A stretch of DNA of 43,174 bases from a virus, in the IMG/VR virus record IMGVR_UViG_3300029914_000057, positions 1 to 43,174 of that record; one strand, given 5' to 3'. Position 1 is the first letter of the stretch; every line of letters starts with the position of its first letter. Shown one piece after another: positions 9,450 through 17,982 of this stretch. Below the pieces are notes generated by a model. It saw only the letters and a program-made list of their open reading frames with translations, was not told the origin of the DNA and did not search any database. Position numbers and translations under genes: made by a program.

Positions 9450-10313
9450 ATTAAAGTTAATTATTTAAATAATCGTGATTTACTCAAGGAAATTCATCTT
9501 TCAAAGAATTCATATTGCTCTTATCGAAATGTTGAATTAGATCATCAATATGATGTTATTATATTTGATGTTACAGAAATATCGAATAGTATTCAGACAG
9601 CTAAGATCAATAGAGCAGCTAGAATTTTTCGGGAAACTGCAAATAAGATAGACCCAGCTAGTATCTTAGATACTGATTTAGTTTTTCGTGTTATGACTTG
9701 GGAACATATTCCGATGTTACCGCCTAAGAAAACTATTGAAGAAAAGTTGGCTTCTGCATCTTCTGGTCTAAGCATTAATAAATTTTTTGAAGATAACGAA
9801 GAAGAAGATGTGGTAGAATTAGACGCAGAGATTGAAACTTTAATACAGACAAATATTAAAGCCGATCATATACGTATTAATTTTCCTCCATTTTTTCATT
9901 ATAGATTAGATGAATTAGGTAATGCATTTCAGGTAGGCAAAAGCCATTGGATCGGGGAGTTTGATTCGGGATCATTTTGTAAGACGCAAGGTAATTTAAC
10001 AGATACTTTGGCTCGTATGATTATGAAATTAGTTGAAAAATACGCATCGAAAGGAAATTGGCGTAATTATTCATATCGAGAAGAATTTGAAGGCCAGGCT
10101 ATTATGCAGTTAATTCAGGTTTGTCTTCAGTTTGATGAAAGTAAGAGCAGTAATCCATTTTCATTTTTTACGACCGTTGCTAGAAATGCATTTTTACGTA
10201 TTTTAAACATTGAAAAGAAAAATCAGCAGATTAGAGACAAACTTCTAATAGATAACCATATGAATCCTTCCTATAGCGCAACAAGCCAGGCCGCAATTTT
10301 CGAGAGTGAGTAA
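9450..10313 (+). CDS. 55: Late transcription sigma factor, T4 gp55-like, with N-terminal extension and apparent ATT start
   Basis: The C-terminal half is gp55-like: NLTDTLARMIMKLVEKY, NWRNYSYREEF, QFDESKSSNPFSFFTTVARN and RILNIEKKNQQIRDKLL correspond to the sigma region 2-like core that directs host RNA polymerase to TATAAATA late promoters. The first ATG is at 9693, but the same frame is open far upstream and reads like protein (VNYLNNRDLLKEIHLSKNSY, AKINRAARIF, LVFRVMTWEHIP), so translation should begin earlier. No ATG, GTG or TTG exists there; ATT at 9450 follows GGGGGA by 4 nt and is the best candidate, giving 287 residues. Alternatively an unread base error hides a normal start, or only 9693-10313 is translated. 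Confidence 0.75.
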   Translation: MKVNYLNNRDLLKEIHLSKNSYCSYRNVELDHQYDVIIFDVTEISNSIQTAKINRAARIFRETANKIDPASILDTDLVFRVMTWEHIPMLPPKKTIEEKLASASSGLSINKFFEDNEEEDVVELDAEIETLIQTNIKADHIRINFPPFFHYRLDELGNAFQVGKSHWIGEFDSGSFCKTQGNLTDTLARMIMKLVEKYASKGNWRNYSYREEFEGQAIMQLIQVCLQFDESKSSNPFSFFTTVARNAFLRILNIEKKNQQIRDKLLIDNHMNPSYSATSQAAIFESE

Positions 10314-10321
10314 ATATTATC

Positions 10322-11341
10322 ATGAGTGAATTGTTTAGGAAAGCTGCTATTTTCGGGGATATTCATCTTGGGCTTAAAGGAAACGGGCTTGTTCATAATG
10401 AAGATTGTTTAAATTTTATTAGATGGTTTTCGGAAACCGCAATATCTGAAGGCTGTGATATTTGTATTTTCTTAGGTGATTATTTTCATAATCGAAATAA
10501 TACAAATCTTGTTACAATGAATTATGGATTGCAGGGATTACGAATTTTAAGTGATTCGTTTGCTCGAGTTATTATGATCACCGGAAATCATGATCTTTAT
10601 TATAAAGACAAACGAACAGTTAGTAGCGTATCTTGGGCTAACCACATTCCGAATATCGAAATTATAAATGAATGGACACAAATGGGCGATGTTATCTTTG
10701 CACCCTGGATGGTCCAGGATGAATATAAAAAGATTTCGGTAGAAAAAGCAAAATATCTGATGTGCCACGCCGAGATTCCTAATTTCTTAATGAATGCTCA
10801 GACGGCAATGCCTGAGGTTGGCGAAATACGTGCAAAGAATTTTTCTGGATTCGAGCACGTATATAGTGGGCATTTTCATATGAGACAAACTCAAGGTAAT
10901 ATCACCTATATCGGTAATGCTTTCCCGCATAATTATACAGATGCCGGGGATGATTCTAGAGGAATGATGATTTTACCATATGGGCAAGAGCCAACTTTTT
11001 TGTCCTGGCCGGATGCTCCAAAATATAGAGTTGTTAAAATTAGTGATTTAGTTGTTGATCCCTCTTCATACCTACCAGCGCATAGTTATATTAAATTGGT
11101 CTTAGATACGGCAATATCATATGAAGAGGCCAGTTATTTAAAGGAAACTTTAGTGAAGGAATATGAATTGCGCGAAATGTCGTTGGTACCGGTTAAAAAA
11201 GATATGTACGCCGAAGATCTAGCAAATGGCGGCAATATTTCTTTTCAATCGGTTGATTCTATTGTGCAGGGACAAATAACAGCAATTAATAGTGATTTTT
11301 ACGACTCTAATCTTTTATTAAGTATCTATAGAGAATTGTGA
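10322..11341 (+). CDS. 47: Recombination endonuclease subunit, gp47/SbcD/Mre11-like
   Basis: A calcineurin-like phosphoesterase with the full set of metal ligands: GDIHLG at residues 12-17, GDYFHNR from 52, GNHD at 88-91, CHAE at 148-151 and GHFH at 183-186. At 339 residues it matches T4 gp47. With gp46 it forms the nuclease/ATPase that resects DNA ends for recombination-dependent replication and degrades host DNA. It follows the sigma gene by 8 nt and is separated from its partner gp46 by one small gene, all in one plus-strand operon. Confidence 0.93.
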   Translation: MSELFRKAAIFGDIHLGLKGNGLVHNEDCLNFIRWFSETAISEGCDICIFLGDYFHNRNNTNLVTMNYGLQGLRILSDSFARVIMITGNHDLYYKDKRTVSSVSWANHIPNIEIINEWTQMGDVIFAPWMVQDEYKKISVEKAKYLMCHAEIPNFLMNAQTAMPEVGEIRAKNFSGFEHVYSGHFHMRQTQGNITYIGNAFPHNYTDAGDDSRGMMILPYGQEPTFLSWPDAPKYRVVKISDLVVDPSSYLPAHSYIKLVLDTAISYEEASYLKETLVKEYELREMSLVPVKKDMYAEDLANGGNISFQSVDSIVQGQITAINSDFYDSNLLLSIYREL

Positions 11342-11342
11342 A

Positions 11343-11696
11343 ATGAAAGAAATTTTTATTTTTGGGTCAAATTTGCTGGGAATTCACGGAAAAGGCGCGG
11401 CATTATATGCCCGACAACAGTGTGGAGCAATTTATGGGCAGGGGAACGGCCTTCAAGGCAATTCTTATGCAATTCCCACTAAAGATGGAAGGCTGAAACC
11501 ATTGCCATTATCTAATATTCAATCATATGTAGACGAATTTTTAATTTTTTCCGAAACACATCCTGAATTAACGTTTAGATTAACTCCGATTGGAACGGGA
11601 TTAGCAGGATATAAACATTCGCAAATCGCTCCTATGTTTAGCGGTGTATCAAAAAATGTAATTATTCCCGAGGAATGGAAAATTTATTTATGCTAA
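11343..11696 (+). CDS. A1S_2505-type phage protein, macrodomain-like
   Basis: The 117-residue product starts FIFGSNLLGIHGKGAALYAR and continues GNSYAIPTKDG, LTPIGTGLAGY and IPEEW, the signature of a small phage non-structural family known by the Acinetobacter locus A1S_2505. The GSN-x-x-G-x-HGKGAA loop recalls the ADP-ribose-binding loop of macrodomains, so binding of an ADP-ribose-like ligand is plausible but inferred. It lies between gp47 and gp46, starts 1 nt after the former and overlaps the latter. In a genome with several ADP-ribosyltransferase-like genes, a macrodomain-like protein could read or remove such marks. Confidence 0.65.
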   Translation: MKEIFIFGSNLLGIHGKGAALYARQQCGAIYGQGNGLQGNSYAIPTKDGRLKPLPLSNIQSYVDEFLIFSETHPELTFRLTPIGTGLAGYKHSQIAPMFSGVSKNVIIPEEWKIYLC

Positions 11697-13465
11697 AATT
11701 AAAAAATCTTAAGATGAAAAATTTCCTTTCTTTTGGAAATGCAGTACAAGAAATTGATCTTAATAGAGAAGAGTTAGTGCTTATACTAGGTGAAAATTTA
11801 GATATGGGCGGCGAAGATGCGGGCAGTAGAAATGGCGTAGGGAAAACAGGAATTCTTAATGGAATTTCTTATGCGTTATTTGGCTGGGCAGTATCTAATA
11901 TTAAGAAAGAACATTTGATAAACAAATCAAATGGGAAAAATATGGAAGTTTCTTTAGATTTCGAATCGAATGGTAAGACATATAAAATAGTTCGAGGGCG
12001 TCGTCCAAATAATTTAGAATTTTATGTTAGCGGAACTAAACAACAAGTGTGTGAAAATTCTGCCGACGATGATGCTCAAGGGGATAGTAGAGAGACACAG
12101 CTTGAAATAGAAAAAATCTTAGGCATGAGTCAGGCTATGTTTTGCCAGGTTGTTGCGCTTAATACATATACTGTTCCTTTTTTATTCCAGCGTGTGCATG
12201 AACAACGGGCAATTATTGAACAGTTATTGGGCATTACCTTGTTATCAGAAAAAGCGGAAAAATTAAAGAAAGATATTAAATCGGTTAACGAGCAAATTGT
12301 TAAAGAACAAATACGAATTAAAAGTACGGAAGAAGCAAATACTCGTATTCAAATGCAAATTAATTCGTTACTAACGAAACAAAAAAAGTGGGCTTTAAAT
12401 CATACCAGCTCTTTGGTTGAATTAGAAGAAGCAATTTCTTTTTTGTCGACCATTGATATTGAAAAAGAATTAGTGTTGTACGAGTTGTGGGATGAATACA
12501 AAATCTTAAAAAGTTACAAGGCAGAATTAGCCGATTCCCTTCGGCAAGAAAAAATATTACTAACAAAAGAAGATAAAAAACAGATATCACTTCAATTAGA
12601 TCTTGATAGTTTAAAAGATCAATGCTGTCATACATGCCATCAAAAATTACAGACAGATGTTCACACCACACTTCTTAATAATAAACAGATAGAATATGAA
12701 CGAGTGACCTCGGAAAAATTAAGATTGGAGCAAACCATTGCAGATTTAGAACGTCGGCTAGCCGATTTTCCGATGATAGAAGTTCCAATTCAGCCGTCTT
12801 ATGATACAATAGCCGAAGCATACGATCATAAAAATAAATTGAGTCTTTTAATGCAACAATATGAAACGGCTAAAAATAGTGAAGATCCATATAAAGATTC
12901 AATTTTTGATATGAAAAATTCTGCACTTGAAACAATAGATTTTTCGACCATGAATGAATTAACAAAATTTAACGAACATCAAGAATTCTTATTAAAATTA
13001 CTGGTTAATAAAGACAGTTTTATTCGAAAAAAGATAATTGATCAAAATTTAAGTTATTTAAATTCAAGGTTAGATCATTATCTAACTAAACTAGGGTTGC
13101 CGCATAGTGTAATTTTTGAAAATGACCTTAGCGTTTCTATTAATGAGTTAGGACGAGAATTAAGTCCTGGCAATTTAAGTAGGGGAGAAATGGCAAGGCT
13201 TTCATTGGGATTAAGTCTTAGTTTCCGAGATGTGTATGAGAATTTATATCAGAAAATTAATTTATTTTTTGCAGATGAAATTCTCGATAATGGGCTAGAT
13301 ATTTTAGGTGGATTAGATGCAATGAATTTGCTAAGAGATCTAACTAGAGATCAAGGAAAATCAGTTTGGTTAATTTCACATAAGGATGAATTAATTTCAA
13401 AAGCAAACACAATTTGTAAAATTATTAAAGAAAGCGGGTTTTCAACCATTAGTTTCGATGAATAA
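11690..13465 (+). CDS. 46: Recombination endonuclease ATPase subunit, gp46/SbcC/Rad50-like
   Basis: An SMC-like ABC ATPase of 591 residues. The Walker A loop RNGVGKTGI lies near residue 50, a zinc-hook C-H-T-C near residue 313 between two coiled-coil arms, the ABC signature NLSRGEMARLSLGLSLSF near 490 and the Walker B stretch LFFADEILDNG near 520. It works with gp47. The start at 11690 (MLKLKNLKMKNFLSFGN) fits the family N-terminus better than an in-frame ATG at 11675; it overlaps the preceding gene by 7 nt. A bidirectional terminator follows immediately. Confidence 0.93.
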   Translation: MLKLKNLKMKNFLSFGNAVQEIDLNREELVLILGENLDMGGEDAGSRNGVGKTGILNGISYALFGWAVSNIKKEHLINKSNGKNMEVSLDFESNGKTYKIVRGRRPNNLEFYVSGTKQQVCENSADDDAQGDSRETQLEIEKILGMSQAMFCQVVALNTYTVPFLFQRVHEQRAIIEQLLGITLLSEKAEKLKKDIKSVNEQIVKEQIRIKSTEEANTRIQMQINSLLTKQKKWALNHTSSLVELEEAISFLSTIDIEKELVLYELWDEYKILKSYKAELADSLRQEKILLTKEDKKQISLQLDLDSLKDQCCHTCHQKLQTDVHTTLLNNKQIEYERVTSEKLRLEQTIADLERRLADFPMIEVPIQPSYDTIAEAYDHKNKLSLLMQQYETAKNSEDPYKDSIFDMKNSALETIDFSTMNELTKFNEHQEFLLKLLVNKDSFIRKKIIDQNLSYLNSRLDHYLTKLGLPHSVIFENDLSVSINELGRELSPGNLSRGEMARLSLGLSLSFRDVYENLYQKINLFFADEILDNGLDILGGLDAMNLLRDLTRDQGKSVWLISHKDELISKANTICKIIKESGFSTISFDE

Positions 13466-13466
13466 C

Positions 13467-13499
13467 AAAATGCCTGAAGATTAACTCTTCAGGCATTTT
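13467..13499. terminator. Bidirectional intrinsic terminator
   Basis: A 14-bp perfect stem (AAAATGCCTGAAGA with its complement) and a 5-nt loop, flanked by A-rich and T-rich sequence, sits between the convergent gp46 gene and the L,D-transpeptidase-like gene, so it can stop both transcripts. Confidence 0.9.
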
Positions 13500-13871
13500 T
13501 CATTCTGATACTTCTAATGTTCTATCTGTACTAGAACTAATTAATTCTCGTAATGGTTTTGCTAAAATTATGCAGCCGTCGCTTGCGGTATGATTAACAT
13601 TGGAATTATCTCCATGAATCATAAATCCTGTCCGTCCAAACGTATTAGTACCGAATGTTGGGGTAAGATGAGTTACCAATAAGCCTTTCCCTCCAGGATC
13701 ATCGACGAATGTCTGTATAGTCCATAATCCTTGGGGAATAGGTCCGTGGTTTTTAATTTGCTGCTCTGAAGAATTATCTAGATCTGCGCCATTACCGCTA
13801 TAACCTTTTCCAATTAATTTTCCAGATGGATCTATTAGATTTCCAGTTGTTTGTTCATATTTCCAAGACAT
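13500..13871 (-). CDS. L,D-transpeptidase-like peptidoglycan enzyme (DUF2778/Tlde1-like), lysis candidate
   Basis: The 123-residue protein has the ordered motifs of the DUF2778/YkuD-like fold: GKLIGKGYSGNG, NHGPIPQG-W-T-I, then GFMIHGDN with the catalytic-site His and ASDGCIIL with the catalytic Cys. DUF2778 includes the Tlde1 type VI secretion effectors, which cut and exchange bonds in peptidoglycan stem peptides. No signal peptide is visible, so it would need a holin or a virion route to reach the wall. It is encoded 12 nt after the tail lysozyme gene with a GAGGAG ribosome site, in the late operon. A role as endolysin is inferred from position and chemistry. Confidence 0.75.
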   Translation of the reverse strand: MSWKYEQTTGNLIDPSGKLIGKGYSGNGADLDNSSEQQIKNHGPIPQGLWTIQTFVDDPGGKGLLVTHLTPTFGTNTFGRTGFMIHGDNSNVNHTASDGCIILAKPLRELISSSTDRTLEVSE

Positions 13872-13883
13872 TATTATCTCCTC

Positions 13884-16118
13884 TTATGCATTTTGCGCCG
13901 AACTACCTAACTGAACAGAGCTTGCTCCTAGATCATAATATGAACTAGCAGTCGTTCCATTCGCATCAGCGGTTCTAGCCCCGGTATTAGACGGTAGATT
14001 ATGTAAAATTTTATAAAGGTTTGCAGCGCCACCGACCCCCACTAAGTGGGCCGCCATTAAAAATCCACCACGATCTTCAATAGAGCTATTACTATTTAAA
14101 ACATTCATTGATGATAATGATTGACAATTTTTTTTCATTAATTGTAGCATGGCCTGTTCTTGGGCCATTGTGTTACTAAACCAAGATTGAGAAGAATTGC
14201 ATCCATTTAATCCTGACCAATTTGCTGGATTACTAATAACCTGAGAATTAGTTCCGTGTTTAGAACTACCGGGTTTTAAATAACCACATGTTTCTAAAGC
14301 GGCTGCTCCAAATTGATATTTTCCTACAAATCCTAATTGATTTTGGGCTGAATAATTTCCACCCGATTCACGCTGCCCAATTTGAGCCATAAGCGCCTGT
14401 GTTTCCTTTACAGTGAGACCGCAAACTGGCCCAACTACTGGTTGTTTAGCGATGTCTGCTTCTGTTATTGAATGCCCTTTTGTTGTTCCTCTCACGCCTG
14501 ATCTTGTTGTTCCTGTTTGCGGTCGAGTAATTTCTGATCCTGAGAAAGTTCCTTGTGTAACATTAAATGTTTTGATACCGTTTATTTCGTGCCCAGGCCA
14601 GGGTTCATGCGCCGGCGCCCTTTCACATATAGATTTAAAATTACCAGTTTGCCACCATGCTAGTGAGCCAGCAAGCTGTCCTACTTCTAACTGATTATTT
14701 GTTTCTATCGCACCGGGGTCAGATACTTGCGAAGGTTGCCCACCGTTAAGATTAACTGGAGCTGCGGTTACATTAAAAGCTGCGCCTGCGGTTATATTGG
14801 TTGCTGCTTTTGATGATAATGAAATAGCGCCACCGGACCCTATTTTAATATCACCCGTAGAATTATAAATGGTAGACGCCCGTTGAGAACGAGCAGAAAA
14901 TGTACCAGCACTATCGATTTTAGTATCTGATCCACTATGCATTTTGATACTGCCCGCAGCATTTAGATTAATATCTTTGTCAGCGTGGAAATTAATATTT
15001 CCTTGGCTGCGTACAGAAAAATCCGAGGCAGAAAAAATATCTATAAAGCCAGAAGGGGATAACTCTACCCAAGCGGTTCCCGAACTGTTAATAACATAAA
15101 TTTGACCATTTGTATCATCTAATAGAATTTCATTGCCTGAGGTTGATCGAATTCTTATACCTTGATCTTGGCCGTCAATAGTGCCGTCATCCATGACAAA
15201 TTGATGACCTCCGGTACGATAAGCACACGATAATGCTTTTGTTAATGCCGGGTCATCTACTTGTGGGTTTGAATTTACATAATTGTTAATTAAATCAATT
15301 ATGGTAGCACTTTGCGTAACATTTGCAAAACTACTTAACCTACCGGGAGTACTTATACCAAATACCTGACTAGGATTTTCTCTAATGCTGGAAGCACTAG
15401 TACTGCCGCGGATAAAATCAAATGCCAATCCTTGTATTCCTAATTGTTTCGATTGAAATACCTGGGGAACCATTTGTACAGAGGTTACTGCGGTAGGACT
15501 AACATTTGCCTGCGCGGTTAAAACTGGTTCACTTACCGGCAAACGATATGGAATTTCTTGCTGCCCAGCCACATTCAATTGAATATATTGTTGTAACATC
15601 GTATGTGTTGGTATTGCGTTAGCACCTGATGGTTGCCAGATATATCCGCCATCATTGGGGCCAGTGGATGCTGTTACCGCACCAATAGCGGGAACCATGT
15701 GCGCGTTAACTGATTCTTGGATGCAGGCAAACCAATATCCTTGAGACACATCACCGTTCACAAAAATAATTAGTACCTGCCCGTTTAGATCTGGTGGTAC
15801 AGCCCAGAAGCCGTACGATTGAAAACTATTTTCATCGGTGTTATTAAAATCTATAGTAGGATCTATATATGAATCAACTGATACACGCTGCCGTGTCTGT
15901 CCTCGAAAAGGGCTAGCATATGATACCGTAATCCATCCCAATGGATCATTTTCATTTGCCGCTCCAAATTGGGGAATGTACACTTGCAGCCGTCCGCTTC
16001 TAGTCGGATCAATATTATTTTTGATTATACCTATATAGGGACCCGGACTACGAAATTGGCCGGAATTATCGGATCGAGTATATGGTGCTGCCTTACTTCC
16101 TATACGTCTATTTTCCAT
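13884..16118 (-). CDS. 5: Baseplate central spike/hub with tail lysozyme domain, gp5-like
   Basis: The 744-residue product has three parts. Residues about 25-130 form a gp5-type OB domain (YIGIIKNNIDPTRSGRLQVY, then GDVSQGYWFACIQ). Residues about 330-460 are a repetitive beta-prism region (INFHADKDINLNAAGSIKM, TGDIKIGSGGAISL). The C-terminal 170 residues carry a lysozyme/transglycosylase-like domain with catalytic-type QRESGGNY and GFVGKYQFGAAAL. It punctures the envelope and opens the peptidoglycan during DNA injection. In T4 gp5 the lysozyme sits in the middle; here it is at the C-terminus, as in several other large phages. It has its own consensus late promoter and a GAGG ribosome site. 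Confidence 0.88.
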   Translation of the reverse strand: MENRRIGSKAAPYTRSDNSGQFRSPGPYIGIIKNNIDPTRSGRLQVYIPQFGAANENDPLGWITVSYASPFRGQTRQRVSVDSYIDPTIDFNNTDENSFQSYGFWAVPPDLNGQVLIIFVNGDVSQGYWFACIQESVNAHMVPAIGAVTASTGPNDGGYIWQPSGANAIPTHTMLQQYIQLNVAGQQEIPYRLPVSEPVLTAQANVSPTAVTSVQMVPQVFQSKQLGIQGLAFDFIRGSTSASSIRENPSQVFGISTPGRLSSFANVTQSATIIDLINNYVNSNPQVDDPALTKALSCAYRTGGHQFVMDDGTIDGQDQGIRIRSTSGNEILLDDTNGQIYVINSSGTAWVELSPSGFIDIFSASDFSVRSQGNINFHADKDINLNAAGSIKMHSGSDTKIDSAGTFSARSQRASTIYNSTGDIKIGSGGAISLSSKAATNITAGAAFNVTAAPVNLNGGQPSQVSDPGAIETNNQLEVGQLAGSLAWWQTGNFKSICERAPAHEPWPGHEINGIKTFNVTQGTFSGSEITRPQTGTTRSGVRGTTKGHSITEADIAKQPVVGPVCGLTVKETQALMAQIGQRESGGNYSAQNQLGFVGKYQFGAAALETCGYLKPGSSKHGTNSQVISNPANWSGLNGCNSSQSWFSNTMAQEQAMLQLMKKNCQSLSSMNVLNSNSSIEDRGGFLMAAHLVGVGGAANLYKILHNLPSNTGARTADANGTTASSYYDLGASSVQLGSSAQNA

Positions 16119-16135
16119 TTATTCCTCTATACTCG

Positions 16136-16143
16136 TATTTATA
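16136..16143 (-). promoter_or_regulatory. Late promoter TATAAATA
   Basis: Exact T4 late consensus, 17 nt before the start of the gp5-like gene, with the ribosome site GAGG between them. Confidence 0.78.
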
Positions 16144-16145
16144 AA

Positions 16146-16790
16146 TTACCAAATATGCTTAATAGCCCAATGAATAAATCCGTGTGGGTTATTCACATCT
16201 GTAAGTAATTGATTTGTTTGCCCTGTGATTTTTACACTATTATCTAATAAACTATTAATGTGCTCGGGCATTTGTTTTATGTTATTATCAGTTTCGAACG
16301 AATCAAGATCAGATAAATTTTTAGTGACCTGAGTAAGTACTGGATTGAAATTTTTTACGGTACCATTTGTTGTTATTAAAAAATCATTTACATTTGTTGA
16401 TATAGAATCGGTATTTTTAGAAATTTGGGGAACCGCAGCATTAACTAACGTTATTGTGTCATTTGCAGACGCAGTTAATGAATTAATATTATCTAACATA
16501 GTATTGATTTTTTTAGTAGAAACAGGGGCGACATTGTCGAAATATGTTTTTTCACTAAGCGCAGCATTATTAAGATTGTAAAGTGTAGTATGCAGATCCC
16601 ACAAATCTTGATTAAGCACTACTATCGGGCCAGAAGGAGAATTTATAGTTGAAAGGAGCGTATCTATTTTTTTAGTTAATTGATATTCTTCTATTGGGGT
16701 TGCTATGAAAAATATTCCCATTGATATTGCGCAGAAGGTAATAGCTAGCCAACCTAAAATTTTTGAACATGTAAGAATTTTATTTTCCAT
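16146..16790 (-). CDS. Membrane-anchored coiled-coil protein, unknown function
   Basis: The start at 16790 (MENKILTCSK) is chosen because GAGGAATAAT precedes it; an in-frame TTG 12 nt upstream would lie within this ribosome site. Residues about 8-31 (KILGWLAITFCAISMGIFFI) form one membrane segment. The remaining 180 residues are rich in Asn, Thr, Ser and Asp with heptad-like hydrophobic spacing, suggesting a long helical domain outside the membrane. The gene lies between the gp5-like gene and a terminator. A role in lysis, superinfection exclusion or injection is possible but nothing in the sequence decides. Confidence 0.65.
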   Translation of the reverse strand: MENKILTCSKILGWLAITFCAISMGIFFIATPIEEYQLTKKIDTLLSTINSPSGPIVVLNQDLWDLHTTLYNLNNAALSEKTYFDNVAPVSTKKINTMLDNINSLTASANDTITLVNAAVPQISKNTDSISTNVNDFLITTNGTVKNFNPVLTQVTKNLSDLDSFETDNNIKQMPEHINSLLDNSVKITGQTNQLLTDVNNPHGFIHWAIKHIW

Positions 16791-16800
16791 ATTATTCCTC

Positions 16801-16836
16801 AATTAAAAAGGGACCCGATGAGGTCCCTTTTTAATT
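16801..16836. terminator. Intrinsic terminator, 15-bp stem
   Basis: AATTAAAAAGGGACC pairs perfectly with its complement around a 6-nt loop, with T-runs on both strands. It ends the minus-strand transcript of the 16851-17282 gene. Confidence 0.88.
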
Positions 16837-16850
16837 AACTAAAAATTAAT

Positions 16851-17282
16851 TTATGCAACTGGTACAGCGGTAACAACCTTAGGAATAACGGCAAGAATTG
16901 CATCTAGCTCGCCAATGAAAAGGTCAACATAGTTAGTAATAGTAGCAACTTTAGCTGAATTTTTGATAGCCGCTAACGATAGTAATGCTCCTAAATTTGT
17001 CTTAAGTGCGTTAAGTGCGTCAGATAGATTTGTGCTTGCGTCTTCGGCCTGAATGAATTTAGTTGCTAACACTAGACCATTCTGAATGACGGTGACGGCA
17101 GCGGTAACTTCAGCATCAACAGATGTTCCGCCGACAGAAGTAACAATACTTTCAAGAATTGGGCTTACAAAAGCAATATCGGTTTCTGCAACCTGTGCCC
17201 AAGATGGTTCTGATTTGAATAGTTTCTTAAATAGGTTTTCGATATCTTCGAAGTGAGTTTTAAAAGATAAAATAAAAGACAT
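16851..17282 (-). CDS. Conserved small Ala/Val-rich phage protein
   Basis: The start at 17282 (MSFILSFKTHFEDIENLFKK) is set by a strong AAGGAG ribosome site; the frame is open for 44 more codons upstream but that ATG lacks a site and overlaps the previous gene. The 143-residue product has an amphipathic N-terminus, then SEPSW and helical Ala/Leu/Val-rich segments ending in KVVTAVPVA. Similar small proteins occur in phages and prophages of Burkholderiales as far as I recall; no function is known to me. Its solitary position before a strong terminator suggests a separately produced, abundant protein. Confidence 0.7.
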   Translation of the reverse strand: MSFILSFKTHFEDIENLFKKLFKSEPSWAQVAETDIAFVSPILESIVTSVGGTSVDAEVTAAVTVIQNGLVLATKFIQAEDASTNLSDALNALKTNLGALLSLAAIKNSAKVATITNYVDLFIGELDAILAVIPKVVTAVPVA

Positions 17283-17391
17283 GTTGATCTCCTTAATAGT
17301 TACAATTGTTTTTTCAATTGTGTTGTTTAAAATTGTTTCTGAAACAGCTTTCTGCACAGTTTCAACTGGTGACGTATGAGAGAGAAAATGA

Positions 17392-17949
17392 CTAAATATG
17401 TTTTTTAATGTCATAAGGAATGCCCGCCGCGTGCATCAAGGTTTGAATCAATGGATCAGTTGATACATAACTTTCAGTTTTAATTCCCGCCGCCTGTTTT
17501 AAATTATCAATTGGCCTATTAATTTGTTCTCTGTAGTTACGCGGGCTTAACGGAACAAATAATTTTAAATTCTTTTCGGATAATGGATGATATTCGTCAT
17601 CCATATATTTAAATTTCCATTCATTTTGTTTTAGTTGTGACGCAGCCGATAAGTCTGAAATTAGTTGGAATATCTGGGTAATGAGGCGTCTTCGTCGTAA
17701 AATTTCTACATAAACTAAATAGCTACCGGGTTTAATTTCTGATGCAGAAATGTCGGCATCCAAAATAAAATCGTAACCATTTTCAAAAAAACCAATTACA
17801 TCAAGAGCTGCTCGCTTATCATTAACCAAGAAACTTATAACGGCAATTTCATCATCTTTACCAATTTTAGAGCAAAATTCGTCGATGTGGATCGAGGGCT
17901 CGAGCACGAATTTTAAATCAGAGATTTCAAAAGATTCTAATACTTTCAT
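17392..17949 (-). CDS. Conserved phage protein, unknown function
   Basis: The 185-residue product starts at 17949 (MKVLESFEISDLKF), where GGGAG precedes the ATG. An acidic, mixed alpha/beta N-terminal half (DDEIAVISFLVNDKRAALDV, GFFENGYDFILDADISASE) is followed by KPGSYLVYVEILRR and a helical region. No catalytic motif is recognised. A consensus late promoter precedes it, placing it among virion or assembly proteins. Confidence 0.7.
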   Translation of the reverse strand: MKVLESFEISDLKFVLEPSIHIDEFCSKIGKDDEIAVISFLVNDKRAALDVIGFFENGYDFILDADISASEIKPGSYLVYVEILRRRRLITQIFQLISDLSAASQLKQNEWKFKYMDDEYHPLSEKNLKLFVPLSPRNYREQINRPIDNLKQAAGIKTESYVSTDPLIQTLMHAAGIPYDIKKHI

Positions 17950-17967
17950 TTCACTCCCATGCAACTA

Positions 17968-17975
17968 TATTTATA
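17968..17975 (-). promoter_or_regulatory. Late promoter TATAAATA
   Basis: Exact T4 late consensus, 18 nt before the start at 17949 and just downstream of the stop of the 17983-18534 gene. Confidence 0.75.
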
Positions 17976-17982
17976 GTCTAAG

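Noticed and set aside
16851-17414. Longer 187-residue version of the Ala/Val-rich protein
   Set aside because: The upstream ATG lacks a ribosome site and overlaps the previous gene, whereas the ATG at 17282 has AAGGAG.
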